A stretch of DNA of 64,000 bases from an uncultured Eubacteriales bacterium (GTDB lineage: Bacteria > Bacillota > Clostridia > Oscillospirales > Oscillospiraceae): contig UQZR01000003.1 of the NCBI GenBank assembly GCA_900545585.1, positions 1 to 64,000 on the forward strand. Reading direction: 5' to 3'. The position numbers and the translations under genes are program-made. The notes under the pieces were generated by a model. It was not told the origin of the DNA. It saw only the letters and a list, made by a program, of their open reading frames with translations, and searched no databases. Each line of letters starts with the position of its first letter. Position 1 is the first letter of the stretch. Below, piece by piece: positions 1-7,628 of the stretch.

Positions 1-1335
1 GGTGTAGACACAGCAAGGGAAGATAACGAGTTTACCCCTCTGCGGAACTGGTTCAACGAGTTTTACGCCCGCGACACTTCAAAGAAAATCCGGGCTGTCA
101 AACAGGCAAAGGCGCAGAAAGGCGAGCGCGTCAACGGGCAAGTGCCTTATGGGTACATAGCTGACCCCAACGACCGCAATCATCTATTGCCCGACCCGGA
201 AACGGCGCACATTGTAAAACAGATTTTCGCTATGTATGTGCGCGGCGACCGTATCTGCGAAATCCAGAACTGGCTACGGGAACATGAGGTATTGACTGTT
301 GCAGAATTGCAGTACAGGCGCACAGGAAGCCACAGGCACCCCCGCCCACACCCGAATTGTATTTACAACTGGCCGGATAAGACGCTCTATGACATTCTGG
401 CGCGTAAAGAGTATTTGGGGCATACCATTACAGGCAAGAGCTATAAGGTATCTTACAAATCGAAAAAGACGAAGAAGAACCCGGAGGAAAAGCGTTACTT
501 CTTCCCCAACACACACGAACCCTTGATTGATGAAGAAACCTTTGAGCTTGCACAGAAACGGATTGCCACCAAACACCGCCCTACAAAGGTTGATGAAATT
601 GACATTTTTTCGGGGCTTCTCTTTTGCGGGGACTGCGGCTATAAAATGTATCTGCAACAGGGAGCCGGGACACTGGAACGCAAACACGCCTACACTTGCG
701 GCAAGTATCGAAACAGGATAAGGACTGGCGAGCTTTGCACTACCCATTATATCCGAAAGAGCGTCCTTAAAGAACTTGTCCTTGCCGATTTACAAAGGGT
801 ATTGTCCTATGTGAAAGAGCATGAACAGGAGTTTATCGAAACCGCCAACGAGTGCAGCGCAAAGGCAGTACAAAAGACGCTGACGCAGCAACGGAAAGAG
901 CTTGACAAGGCGCAGAGCCGGATTAGCGAGCTGAATATCTTGTTCCGCAAGCTCTATGAGGACAACGCTTTAGGGAAACTTTCAGATGAACAATTTGCTT
1001 TTCTGACTTCCGGCTATGACGAAGAAAAAAAGACGCTGACCCGGAGGATTGCGGAACTGTCACAGGAAATTGACAACGCCACCGAGCGCAGCGCGGACGT
1101 GAAAAGGTTTGTCGCACTGGTACGCAAATACACCGCCATTACCGAACTGACCTACGAAAACGTCCATGAATTTATTGACCGCATTCTTATTCACGAACTG
1201 GATAAGGAAACGAACACCCGCAAAATCGAAATCTTTTATAGCTTTGTCGGCAGAGTTGATACAGGCGACAAGCCTACTGAAAGTATCTCCTATTTCAGAC
1301 AGATTGGAGCCGACGTAAAGAGTTATGCTATCTAA
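1..1335 (+). CDS. Large serine recombinase, C-terminal part (starts before window)
   Basis: The reading frame is open from base 1, so the N-terminal catalytic serine domain lies outside the window. What remains begins with the end of the resolvase domain (EFYARDTSKKI, the segment leading to the long helix) and continues into the recombinase domain (VPYGYIADP...). A zinc ribbon (CGDCGYKMYL, then YTCGKYR and a later Cys) and a long coiled coil (about bases 830-1090) follow. This is the order of TnpX/TndX-type transposon recombinases, which excise and integrate elements through double-strand breaks at att sites. It ends 14 bases before a 13-bp inverted repeat that may mark the element end. Frame, domain order and family are clear; the substrate site is inferred. 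Confidence 0.93.
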   Translation, partial: GVDTAREDNEFTPLRNWFNEFYARDTSKKIRAVKQAKAQKGERVNGQVPYGYIADPNDRNHLLPDPETAHIVKQIFAMYVRGDRICEIQNWLREHEVLTVAELQYRRTGSHRHPRPHPNCIYNWPDKTLYDILARKEYLGHTITGKSYKVSYKSKKTKKNPEEKRYFFPNTHEPLIDEETFELAQKRIATKHRPTKVDEIDIFSGLLFCGDCGYKMYLQQGAGTLERKHAYTCGKYRNRIRTGELCTTHYIRKSVLKELVLADLQRVLSYVKEHEQEFIETANECSAKAVQKTLTQQRKELDKAQSRISELNILFRKLYEDNALGKLSDEQFAFLTSGYDEEKKTLTRRIAELSQEIDNATERSADVKRFVALVRKYTAITELTYENVHEFIDRILIHELDKETNTRKIEIFYSFVGRVDTGDKPTESISYFRQIGADVKSYAI

Positions 1336-1348
1336 CATACATCAAAAA

Positions 1349-1395
1349 GAGGTAAGATAACACCCTCTGCAAAAAAGGTTACGTTATCTTACCTC
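1349..1395. repeat. 13-bp inverted repeat at the recombinase element end
   Basis: GAGGTAAGATAAC (1349-1361) is matched by GTTATCTTACCTC (1383-1395) around a 21-base loop. It lies between two convergent recombinase reading frames and supplies the last four codons (VEVR, stop) of the truncated one. It may be the terminal or attachment region of the left element, or a bidirectional terminator; no T-run follows either arm. Confidence 0.55.
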
Positions 1396-1578
1396 AACAA
1401 AATTCGCGCCGGAATAGCCATCGTCCACATAAAATCTGGTGTTCTGGAACCCATTCTCATCGGCGTACTTTTGCAGGATAAGTTTTTGGTTCTGGATACT
1501 GTTGGAGTCGCCCTCCAGATTATCATCTCGGGACAGACGGCAATAGAGCGCCGTGATCTTTTGGTTTGGCTGTAACAT
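1384..1578 (-). pseudogene. Second large serine recombinase, N-terminal fragment only
   Basis: The ATG at 1578 follows a strong Shine-Dalgarno (GGAGG, 6 bases upstream). The protein begins MLQPNQKITALYCRLSRDDN with ALYCRLSRDD, the catalytic-serine motif of the serine recombinases, and reads on through YVDDGYSGANF. Family members then continue with NRPGF or similar and several hundred more residues, but here the frame changes to VEVR and stops. The break coincides with the inverted repeat at 1383-1395. The start site and signal are intact, so a sudden insertion rather than slow decay is the likely cause. The missing C-terminal part should lie to the left of the window if the interrupting element is intact. 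It is the last gene of the leftward mobilisation operon. Confidence 0.85.
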
Positions 1579-1600
1579 ATTGACCTCCTTCATAAAACGC

Positions 1601-1647
1601 CAAACCGATTGAGAGATTGCAACCATACAATACCCTCAATCGGTTTG
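1601..1647 (-). promoter_or_regulatory. 13-bp hairpin in the leader of the truncated recombinase
   Basis: CAAACCGATTGAG (1601-1613) pairs with CTCAATCGGTTTG (1635-1647), loop 21 bases. On the minus strand it lies about 10 bases ahead of the recombinase Shine-Dalgarno and is followed by GGCGTTTTATG. It could act as an attenuator or as a recombinase binding site, because half of it recurs at 13540-13554 near the other end of the element. Confidence 0.55.
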
Positions 1648-1669
1648 TTTGTCTATGCGAACCTGTTTT

Positions 1670-1936
1670 TCAGGCGGAAATATTTTTTGCGTCCTGCTCC
1701 AGGTCGATGACCTGTTTCATAAGATCGACCGTAGATTGCGTTCCTCCGAAACTGAATTCCGCGAACACAATGTACTCTCTGCCGCATACATGCTGTCGGC
1801 GGCTTTTTATAATCTTGTCGTCCCTTTCTTCCACTGCGGTATCCCGCACTGCCTTGGCAGAGGGAATATCCTCATCTCCATGCTTTTCTTCACTGTAGGA
1901 GCGGGGACGCTCATTGTATTTGAATTTATACGCCAT
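1670..1936 (-). CDS. Small conserved mobile-element protein, function unknown
   Basis: 88 residues, starting MAYKFKYNERPRSYSEEK. I chose the ATG at 1936 because GGGAAAGGAACG sits just upstream; the longer frame to 2035 has no such signal and overlaps the relaxase end. The protein is charged, has no membrane segment and contains two lone cysteine-free helices; I recognise no domain. It lies between the relaxase cluster and the truncated recombinase and reads in the same direction, so it is probably co-transcribed with the mobilisation genes. An accessory role in transfer or excision is only a guess from position. Confidence 0.6.
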   Translation of the reverse strand: MAYKFKYNERPRSYSEEKHGDEDIPSAKAVRDTAVEERDDKIIKSRRQHVCGREYIVFAEFSFGGTQSTVDLMKQVIDLEQDAKNISA

Positions 1937-1986
1937 ATCGTTCCTTTCCCCTGACGCTACAGTCAGGCAACAAAAATAGCAGACCG

Positions 1987-2232
1987 TTACATGGTCTGCT
2001 GCTGTGTTTGTTCTGCCTGCTGATCTTCGGTCCACTGCTGTTCTGTAGATGATTGCTCATCCTGTGTGAGCACCATGGCTACGCCGGCCACCAGTCCGAT
2101 GACAGCGCCGATATTTTTGGCTTCCTGTTCTGCCTGGATACGGCGGTAACGTTCCTCGACATCTTCGTTACCATCATCCAGTAACGCTCCAGTTACCGCC
2201 AGACCATACAGTCCAGCGTGGAGCGGCTTCAT
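1987..2232 (-). CDS. Small membrane protein nested in frame at the relaxase 3' end
   Basis: 81 residues beginning MKPLHAGLYGLAVTGALL, with a hydrophobic segment GAVIGLVAGVAMVL and a Gln/Glu-rich tail. Its ATG (2232) overlaps the TGA of the 158-residue gene as ATGA, the usual arrangement for translational coupling. The same codons are also the last 81 codons of the open relaxase frame, so the segment could be made alone, as the relaxase tail, or both. The charged helix before the hydrophobic segment (DVEERYRRIQAEQEAK) reads like genuine coding sequence. Function unknown. Confidence 0.5.
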   Translation of the reverse strand: MKPLHAGLYGLAVTGALLDDGNEDVEERYRRIQAEQEAKNIGAVIGLVAGVAMVLTQDEQSSTEQQWTEDQQAEQTQQQTM

Positions 2233-3453
2233 AGAAACAGGTTGCGGATGTTGCTGACCACTGTCGCTGTGCCATACCCCATCCCCAGCAGTGCCGCCAC
2301 GATGAGCAGTACCAGTACGATCCATTTGGCCACTACGATCAGGTCGAAGTCCGGAAGCCAGTCCAGCCATTCGCAGGAATGCTTTTCTTTCTTCTTCCCA
2401 GCCTGTTCCAGCAGAGTGGTCATCTCCGTCAACGATTTCTGGATCTTCGCCATGCTGTTCTGCACCGCTGTCAGGTCTGTGTGTGATCTCAGGTTTGGAA
2501 GATACTCCCGCATTCCACGCACTTCCCACCCGATGGATTCTGTCTTCTGTGTCAGCATCGTCAGAGCCTCCGGCAACGGACACTGGATGACAATGGGCGT
2601 GATCGGTGAACTCGACTCCTGCGCTGTCGGCTGCGGTGAAGGCTCGGGCCGGTTCAGGGCCATGAGCTCGTCCATAGATAATTTCTTCTCTGATCCTGAA
2701 TTCATATTCCATGTTCTCCTTTAGATATTTGTCACCGAACAGCAAACGGTCCCGACACTGCCAGCCACTCGGCGTGGTATAGGTGATATTCTTTCGGGAC
2801 TTTTCCCAGCGAACCTTGTAGCCCTCGCTCTCCATCAGCGCAATGAACTCCTCGCGGTTGGAAGCGTGGCGCATACAGTCATTGATGATATTCGTGAGCT
2901 GCAGCTTCTTGCTCTGACCGCGGGCTGCCGTGTGATACTCTCCGATGGTCATAGTCTTTGTTTTCTGCTTTTGTTCCCTAGGTTGAAATACAGGAAGTGA
3001 AAACTCCTTGCAGACCATGTCGTTACGTTGCCGCAGTTCCTGGAGCTGCTCCTTTGCGATATGCAGTTTCCGTCCGGTATCGAAATTGACCGAGTTGATG
3101 AGGAAGTGGGAATGGATGTGCTCACGGTCTGTGTGGGTGCAGACCAGAACTTCGTATCCCTCATAGTACTCGGCCAGCTTCAGCGCGGCCGCGTGAGCGG
3201 TGACCGGGTCGACTGCTTCGCCTTTCGGGAAGCTCTGTACCATGTGATAGAACAGTACACCGTCCGTCTTGTGGTAGAGCCGCTTGGTGGTCATGAAATC
3301 CGCGTAGACAGATTCCGGCTGACAGTTGATACCTGTGACCAACTGCTGCCCCTCGAACTCGGTCTTTTTATCCTGCATGGTATACCGCATCACGGCGCTC
3401 ATGCATCCGGTGGTCTGGCCCCGCTTGTAGTTTGTGAAGCTGATGATAGCCAT
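1987..3453 (-). CDS. MobP/MobL-type relaxase
   Basis: Nicks the element's origin of transfer and leads the single strand into the recipient. The first 260 or so residues are typical: MAIISFTNYKRGQTTG at the start, YHMVQSFPKGE, and the metal-binding histidines in THTDREHIHSHFLINSVN (H-x-H-x-H). A relaxase C-terminal part reads DCMRHASNREEFIALMESEGYKV. The open frame continues to 488 codons, but residues about 250-407 overlap the 158-residue gene and look non-selected. Starts 3 bases after the MobC stop, so the two are co-translated. With MobC and no type IV secretion genes in view, the element is probably mobilised by another conjugative element. Confidence 0.88.
   Translation of the reverse strand: MAIISFTNYKRGQTTGCMSAVMRYTMQDKKTEFEGQQLVTGINCQPESVYADFMTTKRLYHKTDGVLFYHMVQSFPKGEAVDPVTAHAAALKLAEYYEGYEVLVCTHTDREHIHSHFLINSVNFDTGRKLHIAKEQLQELRQRNDMVCKEFSLPVFQPREQKQKTKTMTIGEYHTAARGQSKKLQLTNIINDCMRHASNREEFIALMESEGYKVRWEKSRKNITYTTPSGWQCRDRLLFGDKYLKENMEYEFRIREEIIYGRAHGPEPARAFTAADSAGVEFTDHAHCHPVSVAGGSDDADTEDRIHRVGSAWNAGVSSKPEITHRPDSGAEQHGEDPEIVDGDDHSAGTGWEEERKAFLRMAGLASGLRPDRSGQMDRTGTAHRGGTAGDGVWHSDSGQQHPQPVSMKPLHAGLYGLAVTGALLDDGNEDVEERYRRIQAEQEAKNIGAVIGLVAGVAMVLTQDEQSSTEQQWTEDQQAEQTQQQTM
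2229..2705 (-). CDS. Single-span membrane protein encoded inside the relaxase gene
   Basis: 158 residues in a different frame from the relaxase. It has its own Shine-Dalgarno (AAAGGAG about 11 bases before the ATG at 2705). The protein has a Pro/Ser-rich start, an amphipathic coiled-coil-like stretch (AVQNSMAKIQKSLTEMTTLLEQ) and a C-terminal membrane segment (VVAKWIVLVLLIVAALLGMGYG). The relaxase frame over the same bases is low-complexity, rich in Asp, Gly, Ala and His, and looks like a shadow. I therefore judge this frame to be the selected one in the overlap. Its stop is coupled (ATGA) to the next small gene. It may be a membrane accessory of the mobilisation system; function not known. 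Confidence 0.65.
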   Translation of the reverse strand: MNSGSEKKLSMDELMALNRPEPSPQPTAQESSSPITPIVIQCPLPEALTMLTQKTESIGWEVRGMREYLPNLRSHTDLTAVQNSMAKIQKSLTEMTTLLEQAGKKKEKHSCEWLDWLPDFDLIVVAKWIVLVLLIVAALLGMGYGTATVVSNIRNLFL

Positions 3454-3456
3454 AGC

Positions 3457-3768
3457 TTACCAGCGCTTTCGTTCAAGGATCATCCGAACGGCACCACAGA
3501 GTTCAGAGAACGCCCGACATACGCTTTCCAGATCGATCACGGTCACTCGTCCCATGTGCGCCAGGGTGACGAGCTGGTTCAGATTTCTGCCGATGGACTT
3601 CAGCTCCTTCAGCACTTCTTTCAGGCCGTCGATGACCACCACCTGCTTTCCCAGGCAGCAGGCAGTGACGTAGTCGCTCATGGACATCCCGGACTGCTTC
3701 GCCAACTCCTTGATGGCCTCCCGGTCTGTGGACGCCATGCGGGTGCTGAATTTAACATCTTTTTTCAT
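3457..3768 (-). CDS. MobC-like relaxosome accessory protein
   Basis: 103 residues. The N-terminus (MKKDVKFSTRMASTDREAIKELAKQSGMSMSDYV) is a ribbon-helix-helix-type DNA-binding motif of the MobC/MbeC accessory proteins. The rest is a helical region with LKELKSIGRNLNQL, the segment shared by this family. Such proteins bind beside oriT and help the relaxase open the strand. ATG at 3768 follows GGAGGAAACGAC on the minus strand. It sits 3 bases ahead of the relaxase start and about 200 bases after the ATPase gene, so the origin of transfer could lie in 3769-3969, though I see no nick site by eye. Confidence 0.8.
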   Translation of the reverse strand: MKKDVKFSTRMASTDREAIKELAKQSGMSMSDYVTACCLGKQVVVIDGLKEVLKELKSIGRNLNQLVTLAHMGRVTVIDLESVCRAFSELCGAVRMILERKRW

Positions 3769-3969
3769 GTCGTTTCCTCCAAATCGTAGATAAAGTGGGC
3801 CCGGGCTTCTGCCCGGAATTCATGCGGAAGTCGGGCAGCGGCGTTGCCGCAGACCAGACAAACGCGATGCTGGCCACCTCCAAGGAGGTGATTTCCCTGC
3901 ACCGAACACCCGCGCTCCGCTTTCGGCCACAAATGGCCACAAACGGCGTTTCTTTTTCCCTGCGGGTGT
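3769..3969. other. Intergenic segment between RepA-like gene and MobC
   Basis: About 200 bases without a convincing gene. Open frames on the minus strand cross it (one ends in YDLEET just ahead of the MobC start), but they lack start signals and family resemblance. By position it is a candidate for oriT or the MobC promoter; I see a short hairpin (CACCTCCAAGGAGGTG, near 3876-3891) but no recognised nick sequence. Confidence 0.35.
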
Positions 3970-5046
3970 TTACTCGCCATGCCCGGCAATCTCCCGCAAA
4001 TCGCCGCACAGCGCCCCAACAGGGTCAACAGGGGCGACCACAGGTACACCCTGGGCATCGTCACTTTCGGCACGGCGCAGCTCGATGAGCCGCTTCCCGT
4101 TGCTGCGGCGCACCATACCGAAAATTCCGATTTTGCTTAGCGCGTCAAGGCTTTGCAGGATCAGGCGGGACACTTTCTTAGGCGAGATACGCTCCATACC
4201 GACAGGGTCGATTTTTTCAGACAGCTCTGTGGGAGTGCCGATAAATTTCGTACGGTCGCGCATCAGTTCAGAGACCAGATAGGTGATCCGGTCGCCCAGT
4301 AGCTCCGGCTGCGTTCTGCTGTCTGCTACCATCTCCCACACGTTTTCAACGTTGCGTTCCAGAGACAACTCCCGGTATTCAATGTCACGACCGATGCAGG
4401 AGAGCTTCGCCTTACCGCTGCCGCGCCGATCTTCCACCAGAGTAAAACTGGAATCCACCGCCCCGCTGATGGCTGTCGTACCGGAGATGCGGTTGAACAC
4501 ATCATCGGCAGTTTCCTTTCGCAGATGATGGATCAGCAGGATGGCGATGCCGTGCTTGTCCGCCAGCCGCTTCAGCACGGACAGGTCCCGGTAGTCATTG
4601 GCGTAGGTGGCATCGTGGACGGGGCGGACCATCTGCAGCGTATCGACGAGGACCAGAACAGTATCCGGGTGAGCTACGAGGAAGCCCTCCACCTGCTCCT
4701 CCAGCCCCTGGCCGATGGGAGCGCACTCCGTACAGAAATGGACGCTGTCCGGCGCGTCCTCTGTGATCTCGAAGAGGCGGTTCTGGATGCGAAGGACGGA
4801 GTCCTCCAGGCAGAGATAGAGGGTGGTGCCCTGCTTCACGCTCATTCCCCAGACCGGTTCTCCCTTGGCCACCGTCACCGCCAGCCACAGGGCCAGCCAG
4901 GACTTGCCCACCTTGGGTGAACCCGCCAGGATATGCAGACCCTGAGAGATCAGCGTGTCCACCACAAAATTGGGCGGCTCCAGCGGACGGTCCATCAGCG
5001 TCCTACCGTCCACCGTGACCAGAGGACGGTCCATTTTGTTGCTCAT
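3970..5046 (-). CDS. RepA-like RecA-fold ATPase of a mobilisable element
   Basis: 358 residues from the ATG at 5046, preceded by TTGGAGGTACTGACT. Walker A is AGSPKVGKSWLALWLA (about residues 47-62) and Walker B is TVLVLVDTLQM (about residue 130). A histidine pair (LLIHHLRKE) and the SGTTAISGAVD segment follow, as in the AAA_25/RepA helicase family. The C-terminal third is a probable winged helix (LSEKIDPVGMERISPKKVSRLILQSLDALSKIGIF). These proteins are thought to act as replicative helicases for plasmids and mobilisable transposons. First gene of the leftward cluster and divergent from the DUF6076-type gene, leaving about 220 bases between for control signals. Confidence 0.8.
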   Translation of the reverse strand: MSNKMDRPLVTVDGRTLMDRPLEPPNFVVDTLISQGLHILAGSPKVGKSWLALWLAVTVAKGEPVWGMSVKQGTTLYLCLEDSVLRIQNRLFEITEDAPDSVHFCTECAPIGQGLEEQVEGFLVAHPDTVLVLVDTLQMVRPVHDATYANDYRDLSVLKRLADKHGIAILLIHHLRKETADDVFNRISGTTAISGAVDSSFTLVEDRRGSGKAKLSCIGRDIEYRELSLERNVENVWEMVADSRTQPELLGDRITYLVSELMRDRTKFIGTPTELSEKIDPVGMERISPKKVSRLILQSLDALSKIGIFGMVRRSNGKRLIELRRAESDDAQGVPVVAPVDPVGALCGDLREIAGHGE

Positions 5047-5265
5047 AGTCAGTACCTCCAATTCAAAATATCTGAATACAAAAATCTCCCACCTCGAAAG
5101 AAGTGGGAGTAGTATTCTTTTAGAGGAGCAGTGCCCACAGGACTTTTGAGCATCCCCTTGCCCCTCTGCTTGTATTGTGGTGGAAAAGATGGTATCCTGA
5201 TAAAAAGCATGGACAGATCAAAAATCAAGTAGGACAAATTATTGCAGAGTAGGGGGCCAGCGGAA

Positions 5266-6582
5266 ATGGAGGGGAGCATCATATTCTATACCTACGGCAG
5301 CACCTTGGAGCTGAACGGGCAGCAGTTTGAGGCAGGCAGGCTGACCGAAGATCTGCTGAATCTATCACCGGATGACTACCACCCTCTGCACGAACGGATG
5401 GTGCGCATCCGTACCCTTATGGACATCTACGAGTATGTCCGCAAGAGTGAACTTTGGTGGAAACTGAATGATGAGATGGAGTAGCTCTGTCAGGAACTTC
5501 GCCGATATACTGTGTTCCGCTTGCTACCGGACGATTGCTATGACGCTTTCTTTTCGGTGATACGGGAGATCACAGGACAGTTCAGCTTGTTTCCTCCCGA
5601 GGAGCACAGCCTTTCAGAGGATGATCAGACAAAACTTCTCAGCGCCTCAGCGGAAGAATTCTTCCAGAGCGATGATGGGGACAGCGATCCTGAAATCTCC
5701 TTGGGACTGCTGGATCTGTTTCGTCGCAGAGAGGGCAGCGAGGAAAAGGGCGAGTTGTTTTATTACGAGATGTTTCGCCTCCTGGGAGCGTGCGAAGATA
5801 CCTGGAGTGCCTACAAGAAATACATCGACCGCTACATGATGTATCTTCACGACATCCGTGCCTTTGTTCCTACCATCCGGAATTTCATCAAGTTTATCCT
5901 CTCCACACTCACGACCAATGGGCCGGAAAGTTATGCGGCAGCGCTCTATGGTTTCTATAACGATGATCGCACCGCAGAGAAGCTGATCGTCAACCCCATC
6001 ACTTACCACGGGGACTGCTACAGGAGACACGATGAATATATGCTCTCCTATGTCCCGCGGGAGCTGCCGGACGGCTCCATGGCCATCTGTCAGGAGCATG
6101 TGACGGACAGCTTACAGGCGCTGATGAAGGCAGACTATATGCTGGCCCTGAATAGCGGACACAACATCCGCCGCTGCATCATCTGCGGGAAATACTTCAT
6201 GCTGAAGAGCGGCGTCCACGCTTTGTACTGCGAAGGGGCCTGTCCCCACGCTCCTGGCTACACCTGTCGGCAATTTGGCACGGTGGAAGTTCAAAAGGAA
6301 CTGGCAAAGAACAACCCCAAGGTGAAGGCCAAGCTGACTGCCTTTTCCAGGATCACGAAGGATATGTAGCGGGGAGCTATCTCTCAGGAGGATGCCAGAA
6401 GAGCCAAGGATCATGTGCGAGACCGGCTCTACGATGCGCTGCGCAGCCCGGATATCTCTGTTGAGGAGTTTTCTGAACAAATATCTACTGCGCAAGTGTA
6501 TGAATATTGCCGCATCACCAGAGTGAGCAAGCCCCGAGGGCGTCCACCGAAAGCAAAGGCGGGTGGGACCCATGACCAATGA
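5266..6582 (+). pseudogene. DUF6076-type zinc-ribbon protein with two in-frame TAG codons
   Basis: One continuous frame runs from ATG 5266 (after GGGGG) to TGA 6580-6582. It is broken only by TAG at 5482-5484 and TAG at 6367-6369. The three pieces are all coding-like: an N-terminal part (72 codons), a central part with a metal-binding ribbon (RRCIICGKYF, then YCEGACPHAPGYTCRQFG), and a C-terminal tail of 70 codons ending GRPPKAKAGGTHDQ. The last piece overlaps the sigma-factor start by 11 bases, as expected for an operon partner. Read through, the product would be about 438 residues. Single-base changes (CAG or TGG to TAG) explain both stops. Either decay, or suppression of TAG in some host; decay is more likely. 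Function of the family is unknown. Confidence 0.7.
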
Positions 6583-7483
6583 GGAATTGGTCCGCCGATA
6601 TTACGGCGGTGATGAGCGCGCGCTGGAGGAGTTGTACCGCAGGAATCTCGGGCTGATCCGGCGCATCGCCCGGGAGACTGCCAGAGAGTTCAACTGTCTG
6701 CATATGGACAGGGAAAGACCGGGAGAGTTGTCCGGCTATACGAAAACGATTCTGGAGGATCTTTGCGGCGAGGGTGCGTTGGAATTTCTGACACGGGTCC
6801 AGAGCAGAGAATACGATGAGAGCCGTGCTGTGCTTGCCACCTACCTGTACCCACATCTGAAAGGCCGGATGACCCGTTGGCTGGAGCAACATATCGGAAA
6901 TCTTTCTCTGAGCAAGCACGAGATGGATGCTGTCCGGCAGGCACAAAGGCTATATCATTCAGGTCAGTTCAGCATCGAAGAGATCGCGGAGAAAATGGAT
7001 GTCCTTCTGGAACAGGCTGTCAAGCACATCCGTTACAACACCCATTTTGTTGGTGTCAATGATCTTATCCCTGGGAGCTATGACGGTGATCCCTTTGAGC
7101 GGCTGATGCCTGGGAATCTCTCTGTTTCTGCGGAGCAGGTCGTGTATCGAAAAGTCTGCATTGAGCTGCTGCAGGAACTATTTGATGCTCTCTCGAAGAA
7201 GGACAGGGACATCCTCGGAAAATTCTACGGCGTATTCGGATTTGAAAAAACTTCGCTGAAGGAAATCGGCATGTACCACATGATGAAGGAGTCCGCCGTG
7301 GAAAAGGCAAAGGAGCGTGCTGTCACAAAGCTGAAAAAAGCCTATCCGGGTAGCAGGCTGCAGATCTGGAGGAATGTTCATCGTATGATACGCAGACCGA
7401 TCCTGCCAGCGAAGGATGACAGAGCACTGCGGCGCAGCTTCACGACTTCGACCCTACGAAATCAGGAGTCTGGAAGATCGTAG
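6572..7483 (+). CDS. Sigma-70-like factor of the mobile element
   Basis: 303 residues starting MTNEELVRRYYGGDERALEELYRRN, a region-2 sigma opening. FDALSKKDRDILGKFYGVFGFEKTSLKEIGMYHMMKESAVEKAKERAVTKLKKAYP matches region 4, with a helix-turn-helix. In between is an unusual segment (FSIEEIAEKMDVLLEQAVKHIRYNT) like a region-3 helix-turn-helix. The start at 6572 overlaps the end of the previous frame. Mobilisable and conjugative elements of clostridia often carry such a sigma factor and it is thought to drive excision or transfer genes; that role here is inference. It ends in TAG, and the frame stays open for about 37 more codons to a TAA, which is probably chance. Confidence 0.75.
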   Translation: MTNEELVRRYYGGDERALEELYRRNLGLIRRIARETAREFNCLHMDRERPGELSGYTKTILEDLCGEGALEFLTRVQSREYDESRAVLATYLYPHLKGRMTRWLEQHIGNLSLSKHEMDAVRQAQRLYHSGQFSIEEIAEKMDVLLEQAVKHIRYNTHFVGVNDLIPGSYDGDPFERLMPGNLSVSAEQVVYRKVCIELLQELFDALSKKDRDILGKFYGVFGFEKTSLKEIGMYHMMKESAVEKAKERAVTKLKKAYPGSRLQIWRNVHRMIRRPILPAKDDRALRRSFTTSTLRNQESGRS

Positions 7484-7572
7484 TTTCGATACAGTCTGGT
7501 GAGAATTTTGCGCAGACAGGAGACCGCAACAGTCCCCTTTAGGACATGTTTAGGAAAAATCAAGAGTCATAC

Positions 7573-7601
7573 TCGCTTTTTTATACGTTCCGTGCTATAA
7601 T
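7573..7601 (+). promoter_or_regulatory. Probable promoter of vanR-vanS
   Basis: A perfect TATAAT at 7596-7601 lies 27 bases before the vanR ATG. The matching -35 position (TCGCTT, 7573-7578, 17-base spacer) is weak. A weak -35 is usual where a response regulator activates its own transcription, but no VanR box could be confirmed. Confidence 0.55.
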
Positions 7602-7628
7602 GCAGAAAAACACGAAAGGCCGGCAACT

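Noticed and set aside
3765..4073. 102-codon minus-strand ORF between the RepA-like gene and MobC
   Set aside because: It overlaps the 3' end of the RepA-like gene in another frame, has no start signal and reads as a shadow.
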